A stretch of DNA of 47,739 nucleotides from G001797105 sp964528155 (GTDB lineage: Bacteria > Chloroflexota > Anaerolineae > Anaerolineales > E44-bin32). The stretch lies in contig CAZGRL010000022.1 in the NCBI GenBank assembly GCA_964528155.1, positions 1 to 47,739 of the forward strand, written 5' to 3'. A program made the translations under genes and the position numbers. The notes under the pieces were generated by a model. That model saw only the letters and a list, made by a program, of their open reading frames with translations, was not told the DNA's origin and made no database searches. This document shows, in pieces, positions 33,624 to 41,771 of the stretch. Each line of letters starts with the position of its first letter. Position 1 is the first letter of the stretch.

Positions 33624-34559
33624 ATGCGAAGATCGTTGATCTGGTTCCTTCTGTGTGCAGGGTGTCTTCTCGGTCCTTCTGTCGGATATGCACAGAGCGA
33701 TCCAGCGAGCGAAGTCATTCGACTCGTGAACCAATTGAGAGCTTCCAGAGGATTGCCGGCTTACCAGGTCGATGCAATTCTGATGAGTGTTGCTCAGGCC
33801 CAGGCGACCTGGAGCGCCGAAAACAACCACATCGGTCATGACGGACCTGGCGGAAGCTCGCCTGACGACAGGGCGCAAGCTGCGGGCTATGGCGACGGGG
33901 CACGCTCGTTCGCGGTCGAGAACGCCGCATCCGGCACGGCCAGCTTGAACACTCCGAACTTGGTGGTGACGATGTGGCAGGGTGACTGGGGGCATCTGAG
34001 CGCAATGATCTCGCCCGACTATGAGCATATCGGCGTCGGCTATGCCGTCGCAGGAGATTACTCGTGGTACGTCATGATGGTCGGATGGGTCGCCGGTGGT
34101 TCGAGTGGCGGCGATGGACAGGCGTCAGGAACCTCCGAGGCGTCTGCGCCCTACAGCCCGTTCATCCTGAGCGAGCCCGATGAGAACGGAGCCATCTACC
34201 ACGAGGTGCAACCCGGCCAGACCGCCTGGACGATCGCCGCCCAATACGGTGTTGATCTGGCACAGTTGTTGACCCTCAACAACCTGACGGCGGACTCCAT
34301 ACTGCACCCAGGCGACTTGATCATGGTTCGTCCACCCGAGTCCCCGACAAACACGCCGTCGACTACGCCCACAAGCGTGACAGTCGAAGCCCCTGTTGCG
34401 GGCACTCCGATCCCCAGCCCCTCCCCGACACTAACGAATCCCACAGTCAAGGAGGCACCACCGCCATCATGGGTGGTCCCGATATCCGTGGCTGTGGGGT
34501 CGGGAATCATCCTTCTGGTCGGCATTGAGCTTGTTCGAATGTGGAGCGCACGCGATTGA
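33624..34559 (+). CDS. Secreted CAP-domain protein with LysM and C-terminal membrane anchor
   Basis: 311-aa protein. Signal peptide 1-23 (RSLIWFLLCAGCLLGPSVGYA); CAP/SCP-like domain about 25-160 (VIRLVNQLRASRGLPAYQVD, NHIGHDGPGG, WQGDWGHLSAMISPDYEHIGVGYA); LysM module about 193-236 (YHEVQPGQTAWTIAAQYGVDLAQLLTLNNL, LHPGDLIMV) that binds peptidoglycan; a TPT/SPSP linker; a C-terminal membrane helix (about 283-303). It should be a wall-anchored extracytoplasmic protein, perhaps a hydrolase or adhesin. CAP domains normally use a His-Glu-His cavity; a His and Glu are present but the site was not aligned. The start ATG 33624 has weak ribosome-binding context. Confidence 0.82.
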   Translation: MRRSLIWFLLCAGCLLGPSVGYAQSDPASEVIRLVNQLRASRGLPAYQVDAILMSVAQAQATWSAENNHIGHDGPGGSSPDDRAQAAGYGDGARSFAVENAASGTASLNTPNLVVTMWQGDWGHLSAMISPDYEHIGVGYAVAGDYSWYVMMVGWVAGGSSGGDGQASGTSEASAPYSPFILSEPDENGAIYHEVQPGQTAWTIAAQYGVDLAQLLTLNNLTADSILHPGDLIMVRPPESPTNTPSTTPTSVTVEAPVAGTPIPSPSPTLTNPTVKEAPPPSWVVPISVAVGSGIILLVGIELVRMWSARD

Positions 34560-34962
34560 AGACGGGGTCGCGCCCCGGCTTGGCTCCAGGACGGTGAGCG
34601 GGGGTGAAGATCTCGACGGCCAACGGATCGATTCTCTCCCCATCATGCTGGTAATTGAACGGGCGAAAGGAAGACCTTGGCCGTCGGCATGTCTCCCGTT
34701 GTCGCGTGTGTGTACCCACGGTTCATGGCAGACAAGCGCCGGCCATGCCGGCCGCCGGTGTATTGTTGCGCGATACTGGTGTGGCCTTGCCGGGATCCCT
34801 GGGCGCCGTCCGCGCGAGAACAGCTTTACCCCGTCGGAACGTTCGATCCAGGGTCCGAGCCTTGTTCACATAGCATGCGGTGGGGGGTCGAGGCGCGCAC
34901 GATCAATGGGCGCCGAAGGGATCATCCGTAGAGACCGCGGATGCGGATAGGCGAAGGACGCC
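34560..34962. other. Intergenic region without firm features
   Basis: 403 bases. GCCGGC-CAT-GCCGGC at about 34740 is a small palindromic hairpin; otherwise nothing is recognised. Long open frames on both strands have no ribosome-binding site. Confidence 0.3.
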
Positions 34963-35724
34963 GTGAGCATGCAATTCCTCAACTGCTTCACCTGTAATGC
35001 GCGTGTACCATCGCGTTGGCGCACCGGCGCATTATGCCTGCTGGTCGAAACCGGCCAGGGGCTCGTCCTGGTCGACACCGGGCTGGGCGAGGACGATTAC
35101 ATACACAAGCCGAGCATCCTGCGCACCTTCCAGCTCGTCACCCATGTCCCGCTTGACCCCGATGAGGCAGCCGTCCGCCAGATCGCCCGGCTCGGTCTTG
35201 ACCCTGCCGACGTACGGCACATCGTCTTGACCCACATGCATTTCGATCACTGCGGAGGATTGCCGGATTTTCCGCATGCGTCCGTTCACGTCCACCGGCG
35301 TGAGCTCGAGGCCTTCTTTGGCCGACCTCGACGCTGGACCGATCTGGCCTACGTCCGTCGTCACACGGCCCATCAACCGGACTTCGTTTCATACAAGGAG
35401 GTAGGTGAGACCTGGTTCGGGCTGCCGGCGATTCGATTGCCGTTCGATCCGGAAATGTGGCTCGTGCCACTCTTCGGGCATTCGCGCGGCCACTGCGGCG
35501 TCGCCATCCGGACGCCGGCAGGATGGCACTTCCACGTCGCCGACGCTGCCCCGTTCGACCAGGATGAGATCGTGCCCGAATGGTTCGTCCGCCTCGTCGT
35601 TGGACCGCATGCGCCGCGTCTGCGCGAGTTCCAGGCGGAACACCCCGATATCCATATGACGACCGGCCATATGTGGCTTGACTTCTTCGAAGACATTGAC
35701 CGGAGATGGGGGACCGGGGACTGA
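34963..35724 (+). CDS. Metallo-beta-lactamase-fold hydrolase
   Basis: 253-aa cytoplasmic hydrolase. Metal ligands: H91-x-H93-x-D95-H96 in THMHFDHCGG, a later His in FGHSRGHCG, Asp in HVADAAP and a C-terminal His in TTGHMW. This is the complete dinuclear-site order of the MBL fold, closest by eye to lactonase (AiiA-like) or arylsulfatase-type MBL proteins. Substrate is unknown; quorum-signal or ester hydrolysis is a guess. The GTG 34963 (or ATG 34969) follows GAAGGA. Its stop codon overlaps the first heptamer of the array at 35723-35757. Confidence 0.87.
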   Translation: MSMQFLNCFTCNARVPSRWRTGALCLLVETGQGLVLVDTGLGEDDYIHKPSILRTFQLVTHVPLDPDEAAVRQIARLGLDPADVRHIVLTHMHFDHCGGLPDFPHASVHVHRRELEAFFGRPRRWTDLAYVRRHTAHQPDFVSYKEVGETWFGLPAIRLPFDPEMWLVPLFGHSRGHCGVAIRTPAGWHFHVADAAPFDQDEIVPEWFVRLVVGPHAPRLREFQAEHPDIHMTTGHMWLDFFEDIDRRWGTGD

Positions 35725-35757
35725 CGATGGACGATGGACGGCAGACGATGGACGGCG
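35723..35757. repeat. Five in-phase heptamers at the 3' end of the MBL gene
   Basis: GACGATG, GACGATG, GACGGCA, GACGATG, GACGGCG keep 7-nt phase over 35 bases and begin in the TGA stop codon. This is a second degenerate heptamer array in the window, of a different consensus from the one at 22551. Confidence 0.7.
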
Positions 35758-35846
35758 TGCACGCGAGTGAGTGAGCAGTTGAGTTGATCGATTCTGGCCT
35801 GAGCAACCTTCCGCCTCTGACGGCCCTAATGGTAGCGTAGCGTCTG

Positions 35847-36869
35847 GTGATGCTTGAGAAGCCCGATCTCCCTGATGAGAGAATCCTTTCGACGCTTTCT
35901 GACGAGTATGACCTGTTCGTCGAACGGCTGGAATTCATCCCTCGCGGGGCCGATCGCAACACAGCGGCATATCGGGCAGACACCGGGGACGGCGAGGCGT
36001 TCTTCGTCAAGTTGAGGTGTGGCGCTTTCGACGGGACAACACCAGCGCTCACCCGACTTCTCAGAGATCAGGGTGTCGCGAATGTAATCGCTCCTTTCAC
36101 CTCAAGCACAGGCGAGCTGTGGACGGGCGTGGATGCCTACACCCTGATCGTCTTCCCTTTCGTTGAGGGGCGGGATGGCTATGAGGTTGAGTTCTCGGAT
36201 GGCCAGTGGCGCGAACTCGGCAGAGTGCTGCGGGTGATCCACGGCACAAGCGTGCCCGATCCCCTGGCGAGCCGGATCCGACGGGAGGCATTCGGCCCAC
36301 GTTGGCGAGAGGCTCTGGCGACATACATGGAGAACCTCAGCCTGGGCGCGCATGCCGACTCGCTTGTGGCCGATCTCAAGGCATTCATGAGGGGCAATCG
36401 GGAACGGATCCTCGATATGCTGCGGCGCGCCGAACGGCTCGCCGGTCAGCTAAGGACGGTCTCGCCCGCCTGTGTACTCTGCCATTCCGACATCCATGCC
36501 GGCAACGTCATCGTGACTGAAGACGGAGCGGTCTACATTGTCGACTGGGACGAGCCGATCTTCGCACCGAAAGAGCGAGACCTGATGTTCATCGGTGCCG
36601 GTCTCTGGGGGGACGCTCGATCTCCCCAGGAGGAGCAGGCTCTCTTCTACCAAGGATACGGCCCGACCAAGGTCGACCCCGTGGCGATCGCATACTACCG
36701 ATATGAACGGATCATCGAAGACATCGCCGTCTTCCATGAACGGATAACCTCGGCGAGGGAAGGGCGCGAAGATCGCGAGCAATCGCTGAGCTACCTGAAG
36801 TCAAACTTCTCTCCCCGCGCCGCGATCGAGATCGCCTACGCGTCGGATAGGTCGCGCAGCGTCGGTTAG
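35847..36869 (+). CDS. Aminoglycoside-phosphotransferase-family kinase
   Basis: 340-aa protein of the APH/ChoK-like fold. Catalytic loop CHSDIHAGNVIV (H213 S214 D215 I216 H217 A218 G219 N220) and the metal-binding DWD motif IVDWDEPIF (D233/D235) are intact; an early Lys (FFVKLR) and Gly-rich region are present. It may phosphorylate an antibiotic (spectinomycin kinase-like APH(9)) or a small metabolite; the family includes many uncharacterised kinases. The start is GTG 35847 or ATG 35850. A small heptamer array precedes it. It is a stand-alone gene. Confidence 0.82.
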   Translation: MMLEKPDLPDERILSTLSDEYDLFVERLEFIPRGADRNTAAYRADTGDGEAFFVKLRCGAFDGTTPALTRLLRDQGVANVIAPFTSSTGELWTGVDAYTLIVFPFVEGRDGYEVEFSDGQWRELGRVLRVIHGTSVPDPLASRIRREAFGPRWREALATYMENLSLGAHADSLVADLKAFMRGNRERILDMLRRAERLAGQLRTVSPACVLCHSDIHAGNVIVTEDGAVYIVDWDEPIFAPKERDLMFIGAGLWGDARSPQEEQALFYQGYGPTKVDPVAIAYYRYERIIEDIAVFHERITSAREGREDREQSLSYLKSNFSPRAAIEIAYASDRSRSVG

Positions 36870-37087
36870 CGCGCCTTTGCGGGCCCTCGACGGGCAGCTT
36901 GAGGCTCGCGTGGCCGGGCCCACCGGACGAATGTGACGGCATTTTCCCTTTGCGCAAGCCAATGCTCACAGCCCGAGGCCATCGAGCGTGGCGACACAAC
37001 ATCGCCATCGTCTGAGGATTGCAGCCCTGCGGGGCTGTCGCGTCGATCACGCCTTTACAGACTCACTTCACTCTCGGAGGGACACCC

Positions 37088-37522
37088 ATGCTAAAAGACT
37101 TCAGAGCCTTCATCATGCGGGGGAATGTACTCGACCTCGCTGTAGCCGTGATCATCGGAGGGGCGTTCGGGAAGATTGTGACCTCCTTTGTGAACGACAT
37201 CATCATGCCGCCCATCGGCCTGATCCTGGGAAGGGTGGACTTCAGCAGTCTGTACCTCGACCTTTCCGGGACGACGTACCCGTCCCTGGCCGCGGCGCAA
37301 GAGGCGGGAGCTCCCACGATCAACTACGGAGCGTTCATAAACACGCTCGTCGATTTCCTGATCGTCGCCGCCGTAATCTTCCTGATCGTGAGGGCCGCCC
37401 AACGGCTCGAAGCCCTCAAGGAAGAGGCCCCGGAGCCCGCTTCAACAAAGGAGTGCCCGCACTGCATCTCGACAATCCCGATCAAGGCGACGCGCTGCCC
37501 CTATTGCACATCCCAACTGTAG
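37088..37522 (+). CDS. mscL: Large-conductance mechanosensitive channel with C-terminal zinc ribbon
   Basis: 144-aa protein. MLKDFRAFIMRGNVLDLAVAVIIGGAFGKIVTSFVNDIIMPPIGLILG is the canonical MscL start (N-terminal amphipathic helix, TM1), and FINTLVDFLIVAAVIFLIVRAAQRL is TM2. The protein ends with CPHCISTIPIKATRCPYC, two CxxC pairs that look like a zinc ribbon in place of the usual coiled-coil tail. The channel opens under membrane tension to release solutes. ATG 37088 has GGAGGG 7 nt upstream, which decides the start. A zinc-ribbon tail on MscL occurs in some lineages but is uncommon. Confidence 0.9.
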   Translation: MLKDFRAFIMRGNVLDLAVAVIIGGAFGKIVTSFVNDIIMPPIGLILGRVDFSSLYLDLSGTTYPSLAAAQEAGAPTINYGAFINTLVDFLIVAAVIFLIVRAAQRLEALKEEAPEPASTKECPHCISTIPIKATRCPYCTSQL

Positions 37523-37733
37523 CTGGCACCGCGATCGGGTTCCGGCAATCCGAGCTGCTTCATCTGCGATAGGCGACTTCGAAGAAGCCTCACTACAACT
37601 GGAGCCCCCCGGCGATCACGGATACGCAGTCATGACGCGGTCGCCGGCGGCTTCTCCAGCCTCCCGGCCGATGCGCTGGTACTGGTGAAGCTGCCTGCTG
37701 CAGGACTATCAGACCGCATGAAGGAACATACCC

Positions 37734-38031
37734 ATGATCCCTGATGCTGGCGAAGAGCACTCGTCGAGTGGCGACACCACCGCAGATCGGGAAAATCGCA
37801 CTCTTACGCTGCGGGATCTGAAAGGCGGTCGGAATTGGGATCCCGTTGGGACTGCTCTTTGACAACCCCGCGCTGGGAATCGGCATCGGCGCAGCGATGG
37901 GAGTTGCGATCGGCGCAGGGATGGCGCAGACCGGCCTGAGCTTTGTGCATCAAGGTCCCCAAAGGGAGGCTCCGCTAGCGCCAAGGCAATCCCCTCTCCC
38001 CTTCGGATGGCCCCGGCCCGCCGGTTGCTGA
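37734..38031 (+). pseudogene. Glycine-zipper membrane protein with a frameshift
   Basis: ATG 37734 has AAGGAA 7 nt upstream, then reads about 31 codons (MIPDAGEEHSSSGDTTADRE...). Near 37820-37830 the meaningful sequence switches frame to VGIGIPLGLLFDNPALGIGI, GAAMGVAIGAGMAQ, a glycine-zipper membrane segment, ending at 38029-38031. The first frame meets TGA at about 37860. The parts are complementary (charged N-terminus, then Gly-rich helices), suggesting one small gene with a single-base shift. Alternatively the second part is a separate small protein from TTG 37846. Confidence 0.45.
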
Positions 38032-38234
38032 CGACAAGCCATCATCTTCAACGGCCGGTCTCCTCGGAACGACTTCGGGCGACGTCGTGATGATGTTGTG
38101 CCACTCGTAATACCATCACGGCCTCCCGGTTGCACCGCTCTCGTGATCTTACAGGCGACTGTGCATCTCCCAGGCGCTGTTGTAGGTCGGGGAATATGGC
38201 GCTATCCTGATCTTTCGCGGTGGAGGTGGCAGAG

Positions 38235-39086
38235 ATGGCGACATTAGGGCGGTACAGGCAGCGACCATTGAGGTTCAAGACGGCGGTCGTGAGCGGGGCG
38301 TCGAAAGGGATTGGCAAGGAGACCGCCAGGGAATTCGTCTCCATGGGGGGAAGCGTGTGCATCATCGCCCGGCATCCGGAAACGCTTGAAGGCGCCGCCG
38401 GGGAAATCCGAGGCCTGATCCAGGATGACGAGCAGTTTGTGGACACCATCGAGTGCGATTCCACTGATGTGGAGCGCCTCCGCCCACGCCTGACTGAATT
38501 TGTCGGTCGACGCGGTGTACCGGATTACCTGGTGAACCTGGTCGGCAGTGCATATCCCAAGTACGTCCAGAAAACGTCGCTTGCCGACTATCGAGACTCA
38601 ATGGAGACAAACTACTACGGGCAATTGGTTCCGACTCTACTTCTGCTACCTACTTTCATCGATGCCGGCAGTGGGCACATCGCGTTTGTGTCTTCGATGC
38701 TGGGTTTCATGGGGATCATGGGATATGCGGCGTACACGCCGACGAAGCACGCCCTCGTCGGGCTGGCCGAGGTACTTCGGCAAGAGTTGAAGCCCCACGG
38801 CATCCAGATTTCGATTCTGTTTCCTCCCGACACGGACACACCCGGGTTCGAGGTCGAGAACAGATCCAAGCCGGAAGAGACCGCCCTGCTTTCAAGCAAC
38901 GTGAAGGTGATGACAGCCCAGGCTGTCGCCGAGGCCTTTGTGGAAGGTCTCCTGAGACGGAGCTATTTCATTCTCCCAGGTGAAGCCGGACTTGTCTGGA
39001 GGGTGAACAGGCTGTTCCCGTGGCTCGTGCGATGGATCGGCGATCGCCAATATCGGCAGGCGAGAGTCAAGCTGGGCAAAGAGTGA
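38235..39086 (+). CDS. SDR oxidoreductase, 3-ketodihydrosphingosine-reductase-like
   Basis: 283-aa short-chain dehydrogenase with NAD(P)-binding SGASKGIG (20-27), the catalytic Asn126, Ser153/154 and Y167-x-x-x-K171 (YTPTK). FPPDTDTPGFEVENRSKPEETALL is the C-terminal segment seen in KDSR-like reductases (3-ketodihydrosphingosine reductase), and a hydrophobic/aromatic C-terminus (FILPGEAGLVWRVNRLFPWL) could contact the membrane. It would reduce a long-chain 3-keto lipid. No serine palmitoyltransferase is nearby, so sphingolipid synthesis is inference. ATG 38235 has GGAGG 8 nt upstream; GTG 38220 is less likely. Confidence 0.83.
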   Translation: MATLGRYRQRPLRFKTAVVSGASKGIGKETAREFVSMGGSVCIIARHPETLEGAAGEIRGLIQDDEQFVDTIECDSTDVERLRPRLTEFVGRRGVPDYLVNLVGSAYPKYVQKTSLADYRDSMETNYYGQLVPTLLLLPTFIDAGSGHIAFVSSMLGFMGIMGYAAYTPTKHALVGLAEVLRQELKPHGIQISILFPPDTDTPGFEVENRSKPEETALLSSNVKVMTAQAVAEAFVEGLLRRSYFILPGEAGLVWRVNRLFPWLVRWIGDRQYRQARVKLGKE

Positions 39087-39653
39087 AGCTCGTGTCGTTG
39101 ATCGATCCCGGGCGGGAAGGCCCTGCGCACTAGGATTTGCGGCCACGTCGGCACTGGTGAACACTCTGGTCCGTCCCTTGGATCGATCGGCACGAAGGTT
39201 GGTAAGGGGCCTGTGGTGACTCGTCGGTCCAATCGGTGAGCCGCGCGCTTATCGATTTGGATCGTGCCCAGTTCCGATGAGTTGATAAGGTACAGTCCGC
39301 TTCCATCAGGGCTCATTTTCTCCTAATGTCGAAGCGGTAGGCTTGTCGGATAGGGCGAGAATCCCGGTGGGAGTGAGGGCCACGGGACCAAACCCTCTCG
39401 CCCTCGCTGCTAGCATTCGACGGTTGCCCGTCGGTCACGAACGCTGGGGGATTGAGGCTCCGCAGCGCCAAAGGACACCCGATCGACACTCATGCCGGTC
39501 GCGGTCCACTGCGTGTCCTCCTGTCCGGGGAAACGAGCGCGTGCGCGTTTCGATCCAGAACGCTCAATGGTTCCATGCGGATTGGCCCGGATACATTCCG
39601 GAGGCACCTACCCGCAAGGATGTCGGTTCATCATGTAGAGAGGAGGTACAGCC
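39087..39653. other. Intergenic region with an antisense propeller-like frame
   Basis: 567 bases. On the minus strand, ATG 39316 (with AGGAG nearby) reads MSPDGSGLYLINSSELGTIQ, a WD40/NHL-like strand pattern, and stays open to 38963, overlapping the SDR gene antisense. After the first 25 residues the propeller look is lost, so this may be a relic or chance. No plus-strand gene seen. Confidence 0.3.
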
Positions 39654-40031
39654 ATGCCCAATCTAGAGGCCGCGCAGAAAGACTCACTACGAGAAGGGGC
39701 GGCGAGCCCGGGCATGACCAGACACCTTGCCTTCGAAGAAGATGGTGTTCAAGTTCTTCGCTCAAGAGTCGAGCCTGGAACGACGTCCGGCTGGCATCAC
39801 CACGGTGACCATGATGTATTCGGATACGTCGTCTCGGGGACAGCCCGGTTCGAGGGTGGCTCAGATGGTAAGGATGCCATCTCCGTCGGCCCGGGTAGCT
39901 TCTTCCACGTCCCCCCGCATACGGTCCATCGCGAACCCAACCCCTCCACAGACGAGGGCGGGGAGATGATCCTGTTTCTACGAGGGAGCGGTCCGATGGT
40001 CGTCAATCCGGACAGTCCCGACCAGAGCTAG
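39654..40031 (+). CDS. Cupin-domain protein
   Basis: 125-aa single-cupin protein. The two cupin motifs are seen: GWHHHGDHDVFGYVVSGTARFEGG (metal-binding His residues) and GPGSFFHVPPHTVHREPNP. The mono-cupin fold may bind a metal and act as a dioxygenase, isomerase or sensor. The ATG 39654 has GGAGG 8 nt upstream. The deazaflavin nitroreductase follows 148 nt later on the same strand; a link is possible but not required. Confidence 0.87.
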   Translation: MPNLEAAQKDSLREGAASPGMTRHLAFEEDGVQVLRSRVEPGTTSGWHHHGDHDVFGYVVSGTARFEGGSDGKDAISVGPGSFFHVPPHTVHREPNPSTDEGGEMILFLRGSGPMVVNPDSPDQS

Positions 40032-40179
40032 CGCCACACCTACGTTGAGAAATCGCAGGCGCACAGTTCCACCCGTTCCAGGTGTGACGTGTACGCACGT
40101 CGCAAGAGGTGCATTGACCGATCACGAATCTCATCCAGATCAGCAGAGGGGCATCCGAATCCACCATCCCAAGGGAGTG

Positions 40180-40656
40180 ATGCGCCTTGCCCTGCGCGCG
40201 CCCATCCTGCTTTACCGGATGTACCTTGGCTTCCTGCTCGGCAAGCGCTTCGTGTATCTCGAACACCGGGGCCGGCGTTCGGGGATCATCCGGCGCGTCG
40301 TCATTGAGGTTGTCGATTACGACCCGCGGGGAAAATCCGTCGTCGTCATGGCAGCCTGGGGGGAGAAGGCCGACTGGTACGAGAATATCCTGGCTGACCC
40401 GCATGTCACCATCACGGTGGGGTCGAAGAGGTACCGTGCGATTGCCAGGATGCTGTCGAAAGATGAGGCGAAGGCCCATCTTCAAGTCTACGCCAAACGC
40501 CATCCGGCCGCGTTCAAGGAACTGGACGTGCTGGTCGAGGGGGGAGGCAAGCGCGAGCCCGAGCAGATCATCCAAACATTCTTGGATACGATGCCTGCGG
40601 TCGTGTTCTCACCAGAAGAGTCGAACGGTCGCGGAGGGGAGGTGAGCCCGGCCTGA
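40180..40656 (+). CDS. Deazaflavin (F420)-dependent nitroreductase family protein
   Basis: 158-aa split-barrel protein of the DDN/DUF385 family. Features: YLGFLLGKRFVYLEHRGRRSGIIRRVVIEVVDYDPRGKSVVVMAAWGEKADWYENILADPHVTITVGSKRYRAIARMLSKDEAKAHLQVYAKRHPAAFKEL. The RRSG, W-x-x-N-x-x-A-x-P and GSKRYRA stretches are the usual F420-phosphate and tail contacts. It would reduce a quinone, nitro compound or unsaturated lactone with F420H2. ATG 40180 is the start (GGGAG close by); longer reading to 40045 is not family-like. F420 synthesis genes are outside this window. Confidence 0.85.
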   Translation: MRLALRAPILLYRMYLGFLLGKRFVYLEHRGRRSGIIRRVVIEVVDYDPRGKSVVVMAAWGEKADWYENILADPHVTITVGSKRYRAIARMLSKDEAKAHLQVYAKRHPAAFKELDVLVEGGGKREPEQIIQTFLDTMPAVVFSPEESNGRGGEVSPA

Positions 40657-40695
40657 AGCGGCGCTGCTAGACGACCAGCGGCGTGGTTCATCGCC

Positions 40696-41106
40696 TCAAT
40701 GAGCCTCAATGCTCCTCTCCCAGCGCCGGTATACAAGATAGAAGAGGATGGCCACGAAGGCCATCCCGATCGCAGCCGAAACGGCCGTCACCATTAGCTC
40801 CGCAAGGGACGTGATATTCCCAAGCAAGTATGAAACAGCGAGGACTGTCAGCAAGATCGTTAGTGCGGACCACTTGAAGGACCGAGTGATCTTGTTCTCA
40901 TACACCGCGCCGCGCGAGAAGATCGAGAAGGACACAAAGAGAGCTCCGACGAAAAACGTGACGGCGATGTCCCAGTATTGATCGATCGTCTGGCGCAGAT
41001 AGAACTGTCTGTACAGCAGGGAGGCGAGCATCAAGACGTACCAGATCCCGAACCCCTGTGATGCGATGCTTCTCTTAGTCGAGCTGATTCTTTCGTCGGT
41101 GCTCAT
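40696..41106 (-). CDS. Four-helix membrane protein, partner of the XRE regulator
   Basis: 136-aa integral membrane protein with four helices (GIWYVLMLASLLYRQFYL, WDIAVTFFVGALFVSFSIFS, WSALTILLTVLAVSYLLGN, ELMVTAVSAAIGMAFVAILFYLVYRRW). It overlaps the 3' end of the XRE gene by 32 nt, so translation is coupled. Two-gene cassettes of a Cro/C1-type regulator and a small membrane protein are common in Firmicutes and other bacteria, but their function is unclear. No ribosome-binding site beyond the coupling is needed. Confidence 0.75.
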   Translation of the reverse strand: MSTDERISSTKRSIASQGFGIWYVLMLASLLYRQFYLRQTIDQYWDIAVTFFVGALFVSFSIFSRGAVYENKITRSFKWSALTILLTVLAVSYLLGNITSLAELMVTAVSAAIGMAFVAILFYLVYRRWERSIEAH

Positions 41107-41308
41107 AGCTTCCTTCCTCTGTCCAGAAGAGATCGTCCAGCGTCTTGTTCAGGGCCCTGGCAAGGGCAAGGCAGAGTTTGAGCGAAGGATTGAATCTGTC
41201 GGCCTCGATGTGGCCGATCGTCTGGCGAGTACATCCCACTTTCTCAGCCAGCTCCGCCTGGGTGAGGTCGTTCTCAACCCTGGCCAGTTTGAGCTTCCTT
41301 CCTGACAT
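41075..41308 (-). CDS. XRE/Cro-type helix-turn-helix regulator
   Basis: 77-aa protein from ATG 41308: MSGRKLKLARVENDLTQAELAEKVGCTRQTIGHIEADRFNPSLKLCLALARALNKTLDDLFWTEEGSYEH. The Cro/C1-type HTH covers residues 5-60 (TQAELAEKVGCTRQTIGHIE). It probably regulates its own promoter, which lies in the AT-rich patch at 41330-41400. TTG 41359 gives a longer reading but is less likely. The 4-TM protein gene overlaps it. Confidence 0.85.
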   Translation of the reverse strand: MSGRKLKLARVENDLTQAELAEKVGCTRQTIGHIEADRFNPSLKLCLALARALNKTLDDLFWTEEGSYEHRRKNQLD

Positions 41309-41358
41309 GATGTCCACATCCTGACAGCCAGATGGAATATATATAGGACCCAGAAGCA

Positions 41359-41384
41359 ATTATATTAGTCATAGAGTACACTAT
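41359..41384 (-). promoter_or_regulatory. Promoter and dyad for the XRE gene
   Basis: TATAAT on the minus strand (41364-41359) is a good -10 box. Just upstream ATAGAGTACACTAT (41371-41384) is a near-perfect dyad around GTAC with one mismatched pair, a likely operator for the XRE protein. No good -35 at ordinary spacing. This is an AT-rich island in GC-rich DNA. Confidence 0.45.
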
Positions 41385-41771
41385 AGATTGCATATCGTCA
41401 AGGGGCTGCCCATCAGAAGCAGACCATCAGGTCGCCCCTTTGAGGCAAAGGGGGATGGACACTCCCTCCAAGGGGACGCCCAATAACCGGGGGCCCGGCG
41501 TATCGCCGGGCCCCCGCCACGCTTGAAGTGTAGGTTGTGATGCGGCGGCCCAGGGGGCAACTCACAGACTAGCCGCCTTTCGCCATTTACCCGCCCAAAG
41601 GGGTCGTTGCACGACGTCTAGAGCGGCGTTCGCCGTGCAGCACCTGGCTATCTGGAGGGTCGGGTAATGTTGGCCGAATCCATCCCCTGAGGGCCAGGCA
41701 AGTTCGGCGAGATCGAGCCTTGCCCACGCACAAAAGCCTGCCTGGCTATAGCGTTCGACTGCGACGATCGC
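41385..41771. other. Gene-free stretch with a strong hairpin
   Basis: Only one feature seen: a perfect 13-bp stem (41488-41500 with 41504-41516, loop TAT) of very high GC content, about 255 nt downstream of the ABC-permease gene on its strand. It is a candidate terminator without U-tract, or a palindromic repeat. Confidence 0.45.

Noticed and set aside
35138..36052. Minus-strand frame of 304 codons spanning the MBL and kinase genes
   Set aside because: Antisense to two supported genes; the open frame through the heptamer array is a by-product of 7-nt repeats and GC-rich DNA.
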